Positions 36,025-46,138 of a stretch of 64,000 nucleotides of DNA are shown in pieces. Every line of letters begins with the position of its first letter. Position 1 is the stretch's first letter. Both the position numbers and the translations under genes were made by a program. The DNA is taken from assembly GCA_026126105.1 (NCBI GenBank), contig JAHCJV010000004.1:80695-144694 (forward strand), written 5' to 3'. The notes under the pieces were generated by a model. That model ran no database searches, was not told the DNA's origin, and worked only from the letters and a program-made list of their open reading frames with translations. Source of the DNA: Enhydrobacter sp. Lineage in GTDB: Bacteria > Pseudomonadota > Alphaproteobacteria > Reyranellales > Reyranellaceae.

Positions 36025-37032
36025 TCAGGCGGCCTGCCTCTCGAGGGCCGGCTGGAAGAAGGCGGCCAGCAATGCGCGCACCTTCCCCGCTTCGGTCTCG
36101 CGGTTGACGGCCGCGCGGAACTCGGCCGACGCGGGCAACCCCTTCGAGTACCAGCCGAGATGCTTGCGTGCCATGCGTACACCGGTCTCGCTGCCGTAAT
36201 GCGCCAGCATCGCATCGAAGTGAGTCCGGACCGCGGCATACTGTTCGGCGAGCGACGGATCGGGCAGGCGAACGCCCGTGCGCAGATAATGGATCGCCTG
36301 GTTGAGGAACCACGGCCGGCCATAGGCGCCGCGGCCGATCATGATGCCGTCGGCCCCGGACTGATCGAGCGCCCGATCGACATCGTCGAGCGTGTTGATG
36401 TCGCCGTTGGCGATCACGGGCAGGCTCGTTGCGGCCTTCACGTTGCGGATGAAGGCCCAGTCTGCGTGACCATCGTAGAAGTCGCAGCGCGTGCGGCCGT
36501 GCACCGTCAGCATCCGGATGCCGCACTGCTCGGCGATGCGGGCCAGCGTCGGGGCGTTACGGTTGGTCGAATCCCAGCCGGTGCGCATCTTCAGCGTCAC
36601 CGGCAGCTTCACGGCCTTCACTGTTGCCTCAAGGATCCGCGCCGCATGCACCTCGTCGCGCATCAGCGCGGAACCGGCGTGCCCGTTGACGACTTTCTTG
36701 ACCGGGCAGCCGAAGTTGATGTCGATGATCGCCGCTCCGCGGTCTTCGTTCAGCTTCGCCGCGTCGGCCATCACCGAGGGTTCGCAGCCGGCGAGCTGCA
36801 CCGACATCGGAAATTCTTCGGGCGAGTTCTTGGCCATCAGGAGCGTCTTGCGGTTCTCGCGCACCATGGCCGCCGAGGCGATCATTTCGGACACGACGAG
36901 CCCCGCCCCGCCCCGCTTCACCATCTGGCGGAATGGCATGTCGGACACACCGGACATCGGCGCAAGGATGACGGGGTCGTCAACGCGAACCGGGCCGATG
37001 TCTATAGGACGGAGACGAGCTACGCTGTTCAT
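36025..37032 (-). CDS. dusB: tRNA dihydrouridine synthase B (NifR3)
   Basis: 335-residue FMN-dependent TIM-barrel enzyme that reduces uridines in the tRNA D loop. Signatures: [35 protein letters not shown] with the catalytic Cys109, LTVHGRTR and NGDI. It is the first gene of the ntr run, as in the classical nifR3-ntrBC arrangement. It is divergent from ispDF; the shared 116-base region has a 15-base palindrome. Confidence 0.96.
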   Translation of the reverse strand: MNSVARLRPIDIGPVRVDDPVILAPMSGVSDMPFRQMVKRGGAGLVVSEMIASAAMVRENRKTLLMAKNSPEEFPMSVQLAGCEPSVMADAAKLNEDRGAAIIDINFGCPVKKVVNGHAGSALMRDEVHAARILEATVKAVKLPVTLKMRTGWDSTNRNAPTLARIAEQCGIRMLTVHGRTRCDFYDGHADWAFIRNVKAATSLPVIANGDINTLDDVDRALDQSGADGIMIGRGAYGRPWFLNQAIHYLRTGVRLPDPSLAEQYAAVRTHFDAMLAHYGSETGVRMARKHLGWYSKGLPASAEFRAAVNRETEAGKVRALLAAFFQPALERQAA

Positions 37033-37054
37033 TCGTGATCAGTTTGTGGGCAAC

Positions 37055-37069
37055 TTGTGCAGTGCACAA
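37055..37069. promoter_or_regulatory. 15-base perfect palindrome between dusB-ntr and ispDF
   Basis: TTGTGCA-G-TGCACAA is a perfect inverted repeat located 23 bases upstream of the dusB start codon and about 80 bases before ispDF. It lies where the dusB-ntrBCYX promoter must be, so an operator role is likely. The TGCA cores recall NtrC half-sites but the spacing is wrong for the standard NtrC site, so the binding protein is unassigned. Confidence 0.5.
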
Positions 37070-37148
37070 TTAATAAGCCGAGAGATAGCGGGTCCGCCGC
37101 GACGGTGCAAGGGTGCTGAAGTGCGCACCCTCCAAGCCGATGTTATCT

Positions 37149-38324
37149 ATGGCTTCAATGGTCACTTGCACCGCCCTGATCGTCGCGGCTGGCCGCGGCA
37201 GCCGCTTCGGTGGCCCACTGCCCAAGCAGTATGCTCTCTTGGGCGACCGCCCGGTCCTGCGGCATACGCTGGAAGCCTATCGGTCTACCTCTGAAATCAC
37301 CGGCTTGCGGGTGGTGATCGCCCGGGGCGACGAAAGCCACTATCGGAATGCCGTCAGCGGGTTGGAGTTGCCACTCCCTGTATCCGGTGGTGTCAGCCGG
37401 CAACAATCCGTCCTCTACGGTCTCGAGGCGCTGGTCGGCGAATCTCCCCAGCTGGTGGCGATCCACGACGCGGCGCGTCCTTTCGTGCGGCCTGCGGACA
37501 TTGCCGCCTGCATCGCCGCGGTCGCGACGAGCGAGGCCGACGGAGCCGTGCTAGGAACCCGGCTGGCCGATACGATCAAGCGCACGGATGCCGCTGGCGC
37601 CGTCAGCGAGACTGTCCCCAGGTCAAACCTCTGGCGTGCACAGACGCCGCAGGTCTTCCGCTACGTTGCGCTGCTGAAGGCGCATCGCGACGCGTCGGCA
37701 CTCGGCACGGCGGAGGCAACCGCCCTCACCGATGATGCCGCTGTCGCCGAGCGCTTTGGGTTGAAGGTGATGATGGTCGAAGGCAGCGAGGACAACCGCA
37801 AGATCACGACGGCCGACGATCTCGCGCGGGGCATCGCCATGGAGAGCCGCACGGCCTTCGGCTTCGACGTGCACGGCTTCGCGCCCGGCAACAAGGTGAT
37901 GCTGGGCGGCATCGCGATTGCGCACACCCACATGCTCTCCGGCCATTCCGACGCCGACGTGGCCTTGCATGCGCTGACCGACGCCGTGCTGGGCACGATC
38001 GGCGCCGGAGACATCGGCAAGCACTTCCCTCCCTCCGATAAACAATGGCGCGGCGTGTCGTCGGATCGCTTCCTGCGACATGCCGTCGACCTGCTCGTCG
38101 CCCGCGGCGGCCGGATCGTGCACCTCGACCTGACGCTGGTCTGCGAGGCGCCCCGCATCGGGCCGCATCGCGACGCCATGGTGGACAGCATCGCGCGCAT
38201 CGCCGGCATCGACCCGTCGCGCGTCAGCGTGAAGGCCACCACCACCGAAGGTTTGGGCTTCACCGGCCGCCGCGAAGGCATTGCCGCTCAAGCCGTGGCT
38301 ACCGTCGAAACCCCGAGGCGCTGA
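37149..38324 (+). CDS. ispDF: Bifunctional IspD/IspF (MEP cytidylyltransferase / MECDP synthase)
   Basis: 391-residue fusion carrying steps 3 and 5 of the MEP isoprenoid pathway. The IspD half has ALIVAAGRGSRFGGPLPKQY, then the GGVSRQQSVLYGL and HDAARPFV motifs (to about 225). The IspF half has the zinc site GFDVHGFAPG, then LSGHSDADVALHALTDA and KATTTEGLGFTGRREG. Fusion is typical of alphaproteobacteria. The start is uncertain: GTG 37113 and ATGs at 37140, 37149 and 37158 are all in frame and none has a good SD; 37149 is a compromise. The stop overlaps the CinA-like gene. Confidence 0.94.
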   Translation: MASMVTCTALIVAAGRGSRFGGPLPKQYALLGDRPVLRHTLEAYRSTSEITGLRVVIARGDESHYRNAVSGLELPLPVSGGVSRQQSVLYGLEALVGESPQLVAIHDAARPFVRPADIAACIAAVATSEADGAVLGTRLADTIKRTDAAGAVSETVPRSNLWRAQTPQVFRYVALLKAHRDASALGTAEATALTDDAAVAERFGLKVMMVEGSEDNRKITTADDLARGIAMESRTAFGFDVHGFAPGNKVMLGGIAIAHTHMLSGHSDADVALHALTDAVLGTIGAGDIGKHFPPSDKQWRGVSSDRFLRHAVDLLVARGGRIVHLDLTLVCEAPRIGPHRDAMVDSIARIAGIDPSRVSVKATTTEGLGFTGRREGIAAQAVATVETPRR

Positions 38325-38815
38325 TGTTCGATCATGAAATGCGAGAAGCCGCCGAGCACGTGCTCCTGGCCTGTCGGAAGAAGAAGCTGAAGCTCGTCAC
38401 TGCCGAATCCTGCACCGGCGGCCTGATCGCCGCGGCCCTGACGGCGATCGCCGGCTCGTCAGACGTCGTCGACCGGGCCTTCGTCACCTACTCCAACGAG
38501 GCCAAGCGCGAGATGATCGGCGTGCCATGGGACGCCATCCTGGGCCACGGCGCGGTCAGCGAGCCGGTGGCGCGCGCCATGGCGGCCGGCGCGCTGGCGC
38601 GCTCCAACGCCGACATCGCGGTCTCGGTCACCGGTGTTGCCGGCCCGGGCGGCGGGACGGACGAGAAGCCGGTCGGGCTGGTCCATTTCGGCGCGGTTAG
38701 AGCGGGCATCGACCCGATCGCCGAGCGCCACATATTTCCTGGCGATCGCGACCAGATCCGGCGCCTGACCGTGCTGACCGCGCTGGCCATGGTGTCGTCG
38801 CTGGCAGAGAAGTGA
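38324..38815 (+). CDS. pncC: CinA C-terminal domain protein (nicotinamide-nucleotide amidohydrolase)
   Basis: 163-residue stand-alone CinA C-terminal domain: TAESCTGGLIAAALT, the serine-lysine style FVTYSNEAKREMIGV, GHGAVSEPVA and SVTGVAGPGGGTDEKPVG. These enzymes deamidate NMN to NaMN in NAD salvage. The N-terminal molybdopterin-like CinA domain is absent, as in PncC of E. coli. It overlaps the ispDF stop (TGATG) and converges with the Coq10-like gene 50 bases further on. Confidence 0.93.
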   Translation: MFDHEMREAAEHVLLACRKKKLKLVTAESCTGGLIAAALTAIAGSSDVVDRAFVTYSNEAKREMIGVPWDAILGHGAVSEPVARAMAAGALARSNADIAVSVTGVAGPGGGTDEKPVGLVHFGAVRAGIDPIAERHIFPGDRDQIRRLTVLTALAMVSSLAEK

Positions 38816-38865
38816 CAAGCCGGGGCAAATGAGTCCGAGGCTCGCAAGAGCATGAGCCGATACGC

Positions 38866-39324
38866 CTACCGACTCTTTCCATACAACTGCGCCGCGCGGG
38901 CCTCGAAGGCCGCGACCATGCGTTTGACGGCCTCGGCGAACAGCATACGCACGGTGTGCTGAAGGAGACGAGAGCGGAACTCGAACTCGAGCGAGAAGAC
39001 GATTTCCGTGCCGCTTGGATGCGGCCGAAACTGCCAGCGGCTCGCCAGGGATCTGAACGGCCCCTCGATTCCCGTCGTCTCTATGGTGGGACCGTCCGGA
39101 TCGTCGGGCGCCAGCACGACGCGCGAGACGAACTTCTCGTGAAATGGCCCGAAGCCGATGGCGAGCTCGTCGATCTCGACATTCGGCTCCTCCTTCTTGC
39201 GGACACGGGCGGCCGTGCACCAGGGCAGGAACTCGGGATAGCGCGGCACGTCCGCCACGAGATCGAAAAGCTGCCGGGGCGTGAAGGGAACGACCTTCCG
39301 CTCGGAATGCCGGGTGACGGCCAC
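38866..39324 (-). CDS. Coenzyme Q-binding protein COQ10 / RatA-like START domain protein
   Basis: 152-residue SRPBCC/START fold: PFTPRQLFDLVADVPRYPEFLPWC is the hallmark of the Coq10/RatA family, followed by the strand pair FEFRSRLLQHTV and the long C-terminal helix (FAEAVKRMVAAFEARAAQLY). It probably binds ubiquinone or a related lipid; the name RatA comes from a reported ribosome-association toxin activity in E. coli that may not apply. It follows lipA at ten bases on the same strand, a conserved pair in alphaproteobacteria. Confidence 0.92.
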   Translation of the reverse strand: MAVTRHSERKVVPFTPRQLFDLVADVPRYPEFLPWCTAARVRKKEEPNVEIDELAIGFGPFHEKFVSRVVLAPDDPDGPTIETTGIEGPFRSLASRWQFRPHPSGTEIVFSLEFEFRSRLLQHTVRMLFAEAVKRMVAAFEARAAQLYGKSR

Positions 39325-39334
39325 GAGTCTTGCG

Positions 39335-40294
39335 TCAGGTCTTCAGGTGGGCGGCACGGGCCGCGCGCAGTCGGGCGAAATCGTCGCCCGCGTGATAGCT
39401 CGACCGCGTGAGCGGCGAGGCCGACACCATCAGGAAGCCCTTGGCGCGGGCATGTGCGGCCAGTTCGGAAAACTCCGAAGGCGTCCAGAACCGGTCAAGC
39501 GCGGCGTGCTTGGGCGTCGGCTGCAGGTACTGGCCGATCGTCAGGAAGTCGACGTCGGCTGCGCGCAGGTCGTCCATCACCTGCAGGATCTCCTCGCGCG
39601 TCTCACCCAGCCCTACCATCAAGCCGGACTTGGTGAACATCGACGGATCGATCTCCTTCACCTTCGACAAAAGTCGCAGCGAGGTGAAGTACCGCGCGCC
39701 CGGCCTGATCGTCGGATAGAGGCGCGGCACCGTCTCCAGATTGTGGTTGAACACATCGGGCCGCGCGGCGACGACGGTCTCGATCGCGCCTGGCTTCTTC
39801 ATGAAGTCCGGCGTCAGGATCTCGATGGTCGTAGTGGGCGCCGCCTTGTGCAACGCGCCAATCACTCGGGCGAAATGCTCGGCCCCGCCGTCGTCCAGAT
39901 CGTCGCGATCGACAGATGTCACGACGACATGGCCGAGCCCGAGCTTGCCGACGGCTTCCGCAATGTTGCCCGGTTCGTGCGGATTGAGGGTGCCCGGCTT
40001 GCCGGTGGCGACGTTGCAGAAGGCGCAGGCCCGCGTGCAGATTTCGCCCATGATCATGAACGTCGCGTGCTTCTGCTTCCAGCACTCGCCGATGTTCGGG
40101 CAGGCGGCCTCCTCGCACACGGTGGCAAGGCCGTACTGGCGCATCAGCCGCCTGGTTTCGGCGTACTCCGGCGAGTTCGGCGCACGCACGCGGATCCAGT
40201 CCGGCTTGCGCGGAATCGGATTGTCCGGCCGGTGCGCCTTCTCCGGATGGCGCTCCGCCCGGCTCAGCAGGGGCTTGTCGTGCGAGCCGTCCAT
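39335..40294 (-). CDS. lipA: Lipoyl synthase
   Basis: 319-residue radical SAM enzyme that inserts two sulfurs into octanoyl groups on lipoyl domains. The auxiliary cluster has C60, C65, C71 in [12 protein letters not shown]; the radical SAM cluster has C86, C90, C93 in CTRACAFC; and the C-terminal RSSYHAG supplies the conserved serine ligand. Its products are needed by the PdhB and PdhC lipoyl domains encoded nearby. It is seven bases from lpd and co-directional. Confidence 0.97.
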   Translation of the reverse strand: MDGSHDKPLLSRAERHPEKAHRPDNPIPRKPDWIRVRAPNSPEYAETRRLMRQYGLATVCEEAACPNIGECWKQKHATFMIMGEICTRACAFCNVATGKPGTLNPHEPGNIAEAVGKLGLGHVVVTSVDRDDLDDGGAEHFARVIGALHKAAPTTTIEILTPDFMKKPGAIETVVAARPDVFNHNLETVPRLYPTIRPGARYFTSLRLLSKVKEIDPSMFTKSGLMVGLGETREEILQVMDDLRAADVDFLTIGQYLQPTPKHAALDRFWTPSEFSELAAHARAKGFLMVSASPLTRSSYHAGDDFARLRAARAAHLKT

Positions 40295-40300
40295 GACGGG

Positions 40301-41701
40301 CTAGATATGGAGCGTCCGGCCGTATGCCGCCAGTACAGACTCGTGCATCATCTCCGACAGGGTCGGATGCGGGAATACCGTAGCCATCAGCTCGGCTTCG
40401 GTGGTCTCCAGCGTCCTGGCAACCGAGTAACCCTGTATCAACTCGGTCACCTCGGCGCCGATCATGTGCGCGCCTAGCAGCTCGCCGGTCTTGGCGTCGA
40501 AAATCGTCTTGATGAAGCCCTCGGGCTCCCCCAGCGCGATCGCCTTGCCGTTGCCGATGAACGGGAACTTGCCGACCTTGACCTGCAGCCCCTTGGCCTT
40601 GGCCGCCGCCTCCGTCATGCCAATGCTGGCGACCTGCGGTTGGCTATAGGTGCAGCCCGGGATGTTCTCGGTCTTCATCGGGTGGACGCCCTTCACGCCG
40701 GCGATCTTCTCGACCACCAGCACGCCTTCGTGCATCGCCTTGTGGGCGAGCCAGGGCGGGCCGGCCACGTCGCCGATCGCATAGACGTTCGGCTCGCCGG
40801 TGAACCCCCACGGGTCGATCACGATATGGGTCTTCTCGACCTTCACCCTGGTGCCTTCGAGGCCGAGATTCTCGACATTGCCGACGATGCCGACGGCAGA
40901 GATGACGCGATCGACGGTGATCTCCTGGCTCTTGCCGGCCTGGGTGATCGTCGCCGTTACTGTGTTGTCGCCCTTCTTCAGGTTCGACACGGTCGCGGCT
41001 GTCAGGATCTTCATGCCCTGCTTCTCGAAGGCGCGCTTGGCGAACGCCGACACTTCCTCGTCCTCGACGGGGAGGATCCGATCGACCACCTCGCACACCG
41101 TCACCTCGGCGCCCATGGTGCGGTAGAAGCTCGCGAACTCGATGCCGATCGCGCCGGAGCCGATCACGAGCAGCGACTTCGGAAACTCCGGAGGCACCAT
41201 CGCTTCCTTGTAGGTCCAGACCAGCTTGCCGTCGGCCTCGAGGCCCGGAAGGTTCCGCGCCCGCGCGCCGGTCGCGAGAATCACGTTCTTGTAGCTGAGC
41301 GTAACGTTGCTCTTGTCGTTCATCGCGACCGCGAGCTTGCCCGCGCCGGCGAGTTTCGCCGTGCCGTCGAACACCGTGATCTTGTTCTTCCTCATCAGCC
41401 CCTTGACGCCGTTGCTGAGCTGGTTCGCGACCTTGCGCGAACGCTCGACGATCTTCTTCGGATCGAACGACACGTCCTTGACGGTGAGGCCGTATGCATC
41501 GGCGTGCTTGATCAGCCCGTAGACCTCGGAGGTTCGCAGCAGTGCCTTGGTCGGGATGCAGCCCCAGTTGAGGCAGATGCCGCCCATATGCTCGCGCTCG
41601 ACGACTGCGGTCTTCATCCCGAGCTGCGCGGCCCGGATCGCGGCGACATAGCCGCCGGGCCCGCCACCGACGACGATGAGGTCGAAATTCGTATCAGCCA
41701 T
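40301..41701 (-). CDS. lpdA: Dihydrolipoyl dehydrogenase (E3)
   Basis: 466-residue flavoprotein disulfide reductase. FAD motif VVGGGPGGYVAAIRA; redox pair Cys43/Cys48 in GGICLNWGCIPTKALLR; NAD-binding LLVIGSGAIGIEFASFY; second FAD motif VYAIGDVAGPPWLAHKA; and the C-terminal His-Glu pair in VFPHPTLSEMMHE. It reoxidises dihydrolipoamide for the pyruvate dehydrogenase complex whose E1 and E2 genes lie just upstream. A 165-base gap with an inverted repeat separates it from pdhC. Confidence 0.97.
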   Translation of the reverse strand: MADTNFDLIVVGGGPGGYVAAIRAAQLGMKTAVVEREHMGGICLNWGCIPTKALLRTSEVYGLIKHADAYGLTVKDVSFDPKKIVERSRKVANQLSNGVKGLMRKNKITVFDGTAKLAGAGKLAVAMNDKSNVTLSYKNVILATGARARNLPGLEADGKLVWTYKEAMVPPEFPKSLLVIGSGAIGIEFASFYRTMGAEVTVCEVVDRILPVEDEEVSAFAKRAFEKQGMKILTAATVSNLKKGDNTVTATITQAGKSQEITVDRVISAVGIVGNVENLGLEGTRVKVEKTHIVIDPWGFTGEPNVYAIGDVAGPPWLAHKAMHEGVLVVEKIAGVKGVHPMKTENIPGCTYSQPQVASIGMTEAAAKAKGLQVKVGKFPFIGNGKAIALGEPEGFIKTIFDAKTGELLGAHMIGAEVTELIQGYSVARTLETTEAELMATVFPHPTLSEMMHESVLAAYGRTLHI

Positions 41702-41737
41702 GGCTGGACTCCCGAGGCACCGTGAATTGAGCCCCGA

Positions 41738-41841
41738 CCGTCATCCCGACTGGAGCCGAGCGAAGCGAGGCGCAGTGGAGGGACCTCGTCATACGACGAA
41801 CGCCGCCTGAACAGGTCCCTCGGCTTCGCTCGGGATGACGG
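41738..41841. repeat. Inverted repeat element between pdhC and lpdA
   Basis: Outer arms CCGTCATCCCGA (41738-41749) and TCGGGATGACGG (41830-41841) are perfectly complementary. Inner arms GAGGGACCT (41778-41786) and AGGTCCCTC (41813-41821) are also perfect, with GAGCGAAGC-type sequence between them. It resembles the 7512-7616 element in length and core words (ATCC.GA, GCGAAGC), pointing to a dispersed intergenic repeat that may attenuate transcription within the pdh operon. Confidence 0.75.
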
Positions 41842-41866
41842 AGTGAATCGGAGACGTCCATCATCA

Positions 41867-43168
41867 CTAAACCAGCATCGCGGCTGGGTGCTCGATGTAG
41901 GTCCGCAGGGTCTGCAGGAATTGAGCGCCCATCGCGCCGTCGACGACGCGATGATCGACGGCGAGCGTGCAGCTCATCATGTTGCGGATCACCATCTCGC
42001 CCTTGCGCGCGACGACCCGCTCCTCGCCCACGCCGACCGCCAGGATCATGGCCTGCGGCGGATTGATGATCGCGGCGAATTCCTTGACGCCGAACATGCC
42101 CAGATTCGAGATGGTGAAACCGCCGCCCTGGAACTCCTCGAGCTTCAGCTTGCCCGCCTTGGCGCGCGACGCGAGGTCCTTCATCTCGAGAGAGATCTGC
42201 GCGGCGCCCTTCATGTCGGCGTTCCGGATGATCGGCGTGATCAGGCCGCGGTCGGTGGCGACGGCGACGGAGATGTCGACCGCGCCGTACTGGATCATCT
42301 CGTCCTCGGTCCACGAGGCATTGCATTCGGGGTGGTCGCGCAGCGCCTTGGCGCAGGCCTTGATCACCATGTCGTTAACGGAGACTCGGGCGTCCTTCTT
42401 GCGCGCCACCTCGTTGATCGCCGCACGCGCGGCCAGCAGCGCATCGATCTCGAATTCCACCGTCAGGTAGAAATGCGGCACGGTCTGCTTGGACTCGAGC
42501 ATGCGCCGCGCGATGACCTTGCGCACGGCGGTGTGGGGAATGCGCTGGTCGCCGGGCGCGGTGACGATCGGCTGGGCCGGTGCGGGTGGCGCCTTCGCAG
42601 GGGCCTTCGGCGCGGCAGCCGGTGCCGGCGCAGCCGCTCCGGGCTTCGCGCTGTCGACATCGGCCTTGACGATGCGCCCGTTCGGACCGGAGCCCTTGAG
42701 GCTTGCGAGATCGATGCCCTTCTCCGCGGCGATCCGCTTGGCCAATGGCGAAGCGAAGATGCGCTTGCCAGTCGCGGCAGGTGCCGCAGCCGGTTGCGGC
42801 GCGGCCGCCTTTGGCGCGGGCGCTGCCTCCGCGGTCTGCGCCGGGGCCTTCTCCTTTGGCGCAGATGCTGCCGCCTTTGGAGCAGCGGGCGGCGCGGCAG
42901 CCGGCGTTTCCTTCACCTCGGTCTCACCCTCCTCCAGGAGAACGGCAATGACGTCGTTCACCTTCACGCCTTCGGCGCCTTCGGGCACGACGATCTTGCC
43001 GATCTTGCCCTCGTCGACGGCCTCGACTTCCATCGTGGCCTTGTCGGTCTCGATCTCGCAGATCACCTGGCCGGAGGTCACGGAATCGCCGGGCTTGACG
43101 TGCCACTTGGCGAGCTTGCCCTCGGTCATCGTGGGCGACAGGGCGGGCATCAGGATATTGATCGACAT
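41867..43168 (-). CDS. pdhC: Pyruvate dehydrogenase complex E2, dihydrolipoamide acetyltransferase
   Basis: 433-residue E2. One N-terminal lipoyl domain (Lys43 in [13 protein letters not shown]), an Ala/Pro/Lys-rich flexible linker (about 80-135), the peripheral-subunit-binding domain ([17 protein letters not shown], about 140-175), a second Ala/Pro linker, and the catalytic domain ending with [14 protein letters not shown] (the HxxxDG acyltransferase motif). It transfers acetyl groups to CoA and forms the core of the complex. It lies 16 bases after pdhB. Confidence 0.96.
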   Translation of the reverse strand: MSINILMPALSPTMTEGKLAKWHVKPGDSVTSGQVICEIETDKATMEVEAVDEGKIGKIVVPEGAEGVKVNDVIAVLLEEGETEVKETPAAAPPAAPKAAASAPKEKAPAQTAEAAPAPKAAAPQPAAAPAATGKRIFASPLAKRIAAEKGIDLASLKGSGPNGRIVKADVDSAKPGAAAPAPAAAPKAPAKAPPAPAQPIVTAPGDQRIPHTAVRKVIARRMLESKQTVPHFYLTVEFEIDALLAARAAINEVARKKDARVSVNDMVIKACAKALRDHPECNASWTEDEMIQYGAVDISVAVATDRGLITPIIRNADMKGAAQISLEMKDLASRAKAGKLKLEEFQGGGFTISNLGMFGVKEFAAIINPPQAMILAVGVGEERVVARKGEMVIRNMMSCTLAVDHRVVDGAMGAQFLQTLRTYIEHPAAMLV

Positions 43169-43184
43169 GGCCTCGCTCCCGCCC

Positions 43185-44576
43185 CTAGCGATTGCAGACT
43201 TCGCGGGCGGCCTTCACGATGTCGTCCGCCTGCGGCAGCGCCATCTTCTCGAGATTCGCCGCATAGGGCAGCGGAATGTCGAGGCCCGCCACGCGCTTGA
43301 CCGGCGCGTCGAGCCAGTCGAACGCGTGGTCCATCATCTGCGCGGCGAGCTCCGCGCCGATGCCGGCGAACGGCCAGCCCTCCTCGACCGACACCAGCCG
43401 GTTGGTCTTCTTCACCGAGGCCACGATCGTCTCGGTGTCGAACGGGCGCAGGCTGCGCAGGTTGATCACCTCCGCCTCGATGCCGTGCTTGGCAAGCTCT
43501 TCGGCCGCCTGCAGCGCCTTGCCGACCATGATCGAGAACGCCGTGATGGTGACGTCCTTGCCGGCGCGCTCGACCTTGGCCTTGCCGATCGGCAGCACGA
43601 AGTCCGGATCGTCCGGCACCTCGAACTGCTGGCCGTAGAGGATCTCGTTCTCGAGGAAGATCACCGGATTGGGATCGCGGATCGCGGCCTTCAGCAGGCC
43701 CTTGGCATCGGCAGCGCTCCAGGGCGCCAGGACGCGCAGGCCCGGCACGTGGGCGTACCAGCTCGCGTAGCACTGCGAGTGCTGGGCGGCGACGCGCGCG
43801 GCCGCGCCGTTGGGTCCGCGGAAGACGATCGGGCAGCCCATCTGACCGCCCGACATGTAGAGCGTCTTCGCAGCCGAGTTGATGATCTGGTCGATCGCCT
43901 GCATGGCGAAGTTGAAGGTCATGAACTCCACGATCGGGCGCAGGCCGGCAAACCCCGCACCGACGCCGAGGCCCGCGAAGCCGTGCTCGGTGATCGGCGT
44001 GTCGATCACGCGCCTGTCGCCGAACTCCTCGAGCAGCCCCTGGCTCACCTTGTAAGCACCCTGGTACTGCGCAACCTCCTCGCCCATGAGGAAGACATTG
44101 CCGTCCTTGCGCATCTCCTCGGCCATGGCGTCGCGCAACGCTTCGCGGACGGTCATGCGCACCGTCTTGCCGGACCATTCCGGCTCCGGCGCCGGGGGCG
44201 GTGACGATGGCGCGGGCGGCGCGGCCTTCTGTTCCTCCGAGGGCTTCGCCGCCGTCGGCGATTCTTCAGCCTTCGGAGCCGGAGACTCAGATGCCGTCGA
44301 CGACACAGACTTGGCCGCGTCGGCGGCGCTCTCGCCCTCCGCCGCCAGAATGCAGATCGGCGTGTTGACGGCGACGCCCTCGGTGCCTTCCTCGATCAGG
44401 ATCTTCGCGACGGTGCCTTCGTCGACTGCCTCGACTTCCATCGTGGCCTTGTCGGTCTCGATCTCGCAGATCACCTGACCCGACGTCACCGGATCGCCGA
44501 CCTTGACGTGCCACTTGGCCAGCTTGCCCTCGGTCATGGTCGGCGACAGGGCGGGCATCAGAACCGGAATCGACAT
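43185..44576 (-). CDS. pdhB: Pyruvate dehydrogenase E1 beta subunit with N-terminal lipoyl domain
   Basis: 463-residue fusion typical of alphaproteobacteria. Residues 1-80 are a lipoyl domain almost identical at its start to that of pdhC ([14 protein letters not shown]; Lys43 in [11 protein letters not shown]). A Ser/Ala/Pro/Glu linker follows to about 135, then the E1-beta transketolase-like domain ([40 protein letters not shown]). With PdhA it decarboxylates pruvate-derived hydroxyethyl-TPP chemistry, i.e. pyruvate, and acetylates lipoate. ATG 44576 follows the pdhA stop by two bases. Confidence 0.96.
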   Translation of the reverse strand: MSIPVLMPALSPTMTEGKLAKWHVKVGDPVTSGQVICEIETDKATMEVEAVDEGTVAKILIEEGTEGVAVNTPICILAAEGESAADAAKSVSSTASESPAPKAEESPTAAKPSEEQKAAPPAPSSPPPAPEPEWSGKTVRMTVREALRDAMAEEMRKDGNVFLMGEEVAQYQGAYKVSQGLLEEFGDRRVIDTPITEHGFAGLGVGAGFAGLRPIVEFMTFNFAMQAIDQIINSAAKTLYMSGGQMGCPIVFRGPNGAAARVAAQHSQCYASWYAHVPGLRVLAPWSAADAKGLLKAAIRDPNPVIFLENEILYGQQFEVPDDPDFVLPIGKAKVERAGKDVTITAFSIMVGKALQAAEELAKHGIEAEVINLRSLRPFDTETIVASVKKTNRLVSVEEGWPFAGIGAELAAQMMDHAFDWLDAPVKRVAGLDIPLPYAANLEKMALPQADDIVKAAREVCNR

Positions 44577-44578
44577 GC

Positions 44579-45619
44579 TCAGGCTCCGACCAGGACGTCG
44601 GTCCAAAGCTCCGACGGATCGGGCTCGGGACTGTGCTGCGCGAACTCCGCCGAGTCGTTCACGATCTTGCGGATCTCCGCGTCGACCGCCTTCAGCGCCG
44701 CCTCGTCGGCCACCTTGCCTTCGAGCAGCAGCTTGCGGACGTGATCGATCGGGTCGCGCTCGCTGCGGTATTTATCGACCTCTTCCTTGGTTCGGTACTT
44801 GGCCGGGTCGCTCATCGAATGGCCCCGGTAGCGATAGGTCTGCATCTCGAGGATGTATGGCCCCTGACCGCTTTTTGCATGTTCGACGGCCTTCTCGCCT
44901 GCCGCGCGCACCGCCAGCACGTCCATGCCGTCGACTGCCTCGCCCGGGATGCCGAACGCCTCGCCATGCTTGTAGAGCTCGGTGATCGCCGTCGAGCGCT
45001 CGACCGACGTGCCCATGCCGTAGCGGTTGTTCTCGATGATGTAGACGACCGGCAGCTTCCACAGCGCCGCCATGTTCATCGCCTCGTAGACCTGGCCCTG
45101 ATTGGCCGAACCGTCTCCGAAGTAGGTCAGCGAGACATTCTTGTTGCCGCGATACTTGTGCGCAAAGGCCAGGCCGGTGCCGATCGGCACCTGCGCGCCG
45201 ACGATGCCGTGGCCTCCGTAGAAATTCTTCTCGCGGCTGAACATGTGCATCGAGCCGCCCTTGCCCTTGGAGTAGCCGCCGCTGCGTCCGGTCAGCTCCG
45301 CCATCACGCCCTTGGGATCCATCCCCGCCGCCAGCATGTGGCCGTGGTCGCGATAAGAGGTCACGATCGAATCCTTGTCGTCGATCGTCGATTGCATGCC
45401 GACGACGACGGCTTCCTGGCCGATGTAGAGATGGCAGAAGCCGCCGATCAGGCCCATGCCATAGAGCTGCCCGGCCCGCTCCTCGAACCGGCGGATCAGC
45501 AGCATGTCACGATAGAAGGTCTTGAGCTGCTCGGGGCTCACGCTGTTGTCGCCGGCTTGTGGCGACTTTGATTTGCCCGGAAGCGTGTCCGCTTTCGGCT
45601 TCGTGGCCGGTCTTGCCAT
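44579..45619 (-). CDS. pdhA: Pyruvate dehydrogenase E1 alpha subunit
   Basis: 346-residue TPP-binding subunit. [19 protein letters not shown] and [12 protein letters not shown] are the E1-alpha entry motifs. The TPP/Mg motif GDGSANQG (168-175) ends at [12 protein letters not shown]. The phosphorylation-loop-like [14 protein letters not shown] follows. It is first of the pdhA-pdhB-pdhC run, with ftsB upstream after a 174-base gap that should hold the promoter and in which I see no gene. Confidence 0.97.
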   Translation of the reverse strand: MARPATKPKADTLPGKSKSPQAGDNSVSPEQLKTFYRDMLLIRRFEERAGQLYGMGLIGGFCHLYIGQEAVVVGMQSTIDDKDSIVTSYRDHGHMLAAGMDPKGVMAELTGRSGGYSKGKGGSMHMFSREKNFYGGHGIVGAQVPIGTGLAFAHKYRGNKNVSLTYFGDGSANQGQVYEAMNMAALWKLPVVYIIENNRYGMGTSVERSTAITELYKHGEAFGIPGEAVDGMDVLAVRAAGEKAVEHAKSGQGPYILEMQTYRYRGHSMSDPAKYRTKEEVDKYRSERDPIDHVRKLLLEGKVADEAALKAVDAEIRKIVNDSAEFAQHSPEPDPSELWTDVLVGA

Positions 45620-45793
45620 GGCGTTTCCCCTCGAGTGGCCCCGCAGCGATCTATAGCATCGCCCATGCCGATGTGGTTGATCTAGCGCGAAAAAACCAGA
45701 TCGGCAGGAGTGCGCCGCAGCATTTGAGCGAATGTTCTCGGAACTCCGTTAGCGGCGGACAGTTTCTTTCATCCGGCCGCAAGGCGGTTCGAC

Positions 45794-46093
45794 TCACCGG
45801 GTCGGCGTGAAGACGATGATGTCTTCCTTGCGCGCATAATTGAGAAGAGCGCGGGCACGCTCGTCGAGCATGTCGGGATCGAGGCTCTGATTGCGCAGAG
45901 CCGACACGCGGCGCTCCCAGATCTTTCGCGTCGTCTCTGCCTCAGTCAGATTCTGATCGGCGATCTGTACCTCGCGTTGAAGGTGCGCCATGGCCAGCAA
46001 TCCGCGATCGCCGTTCACCAGGTGATAGCCAAAATAGCCGAACACCGTGGCGAAGATGATGGGAGCCAGTATCTGACGCGGTCGCAACAACAT
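45794..46093 (-). CDS. ftsB: Septum formation initiator FtsB/DivIC family
   Basis: 99-residue bitopic division protein: short cytoplasmic N-terminus, one TM helix (about 9-27, ILAPIIFATVFGYFGYHLV), then a coiled coil (about 33-75, HLQREVQIADQNLTEAE) and the LDERARALLNYARKEDIIV ending typical of FtsB. It should bridge FtsL and FtsQ at the septum. In related genomes it lies between eno and pdhA; here eno is 5 kb further on, past an accessory block. Confidence 0.9.
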   Translation of the reverse strand: MLLRPRQILAPIIFATVFGYFGYHLVNGDRGLLAMAHLQREVQIADQNLTEAETTRKIWERRVSALRNQSLDPDMLDERARALLNYARKEDIIVFTPTR

Positions 46094-46138
46094 GTGTGCT
46101 TGTCCTGAACGGATAGAGCAACATGTGGTGCGGACAAG

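Noticed and set aside
37055..37069. Palindrome as a classical NtrC binding site
   Set aside because: The TGCA half-sites overlap instead of being separated by the usual spacer, so it is reported only as an unassigned operator.
41867..44576. Duplicate lipoyl domains of pdhB and pdhC as a misassembly
   Set aside because: The two domains differ after the first 20 residues and at many codons; a lipoyl-fused E1-beta is a known alphaproteobacterial arrangement.
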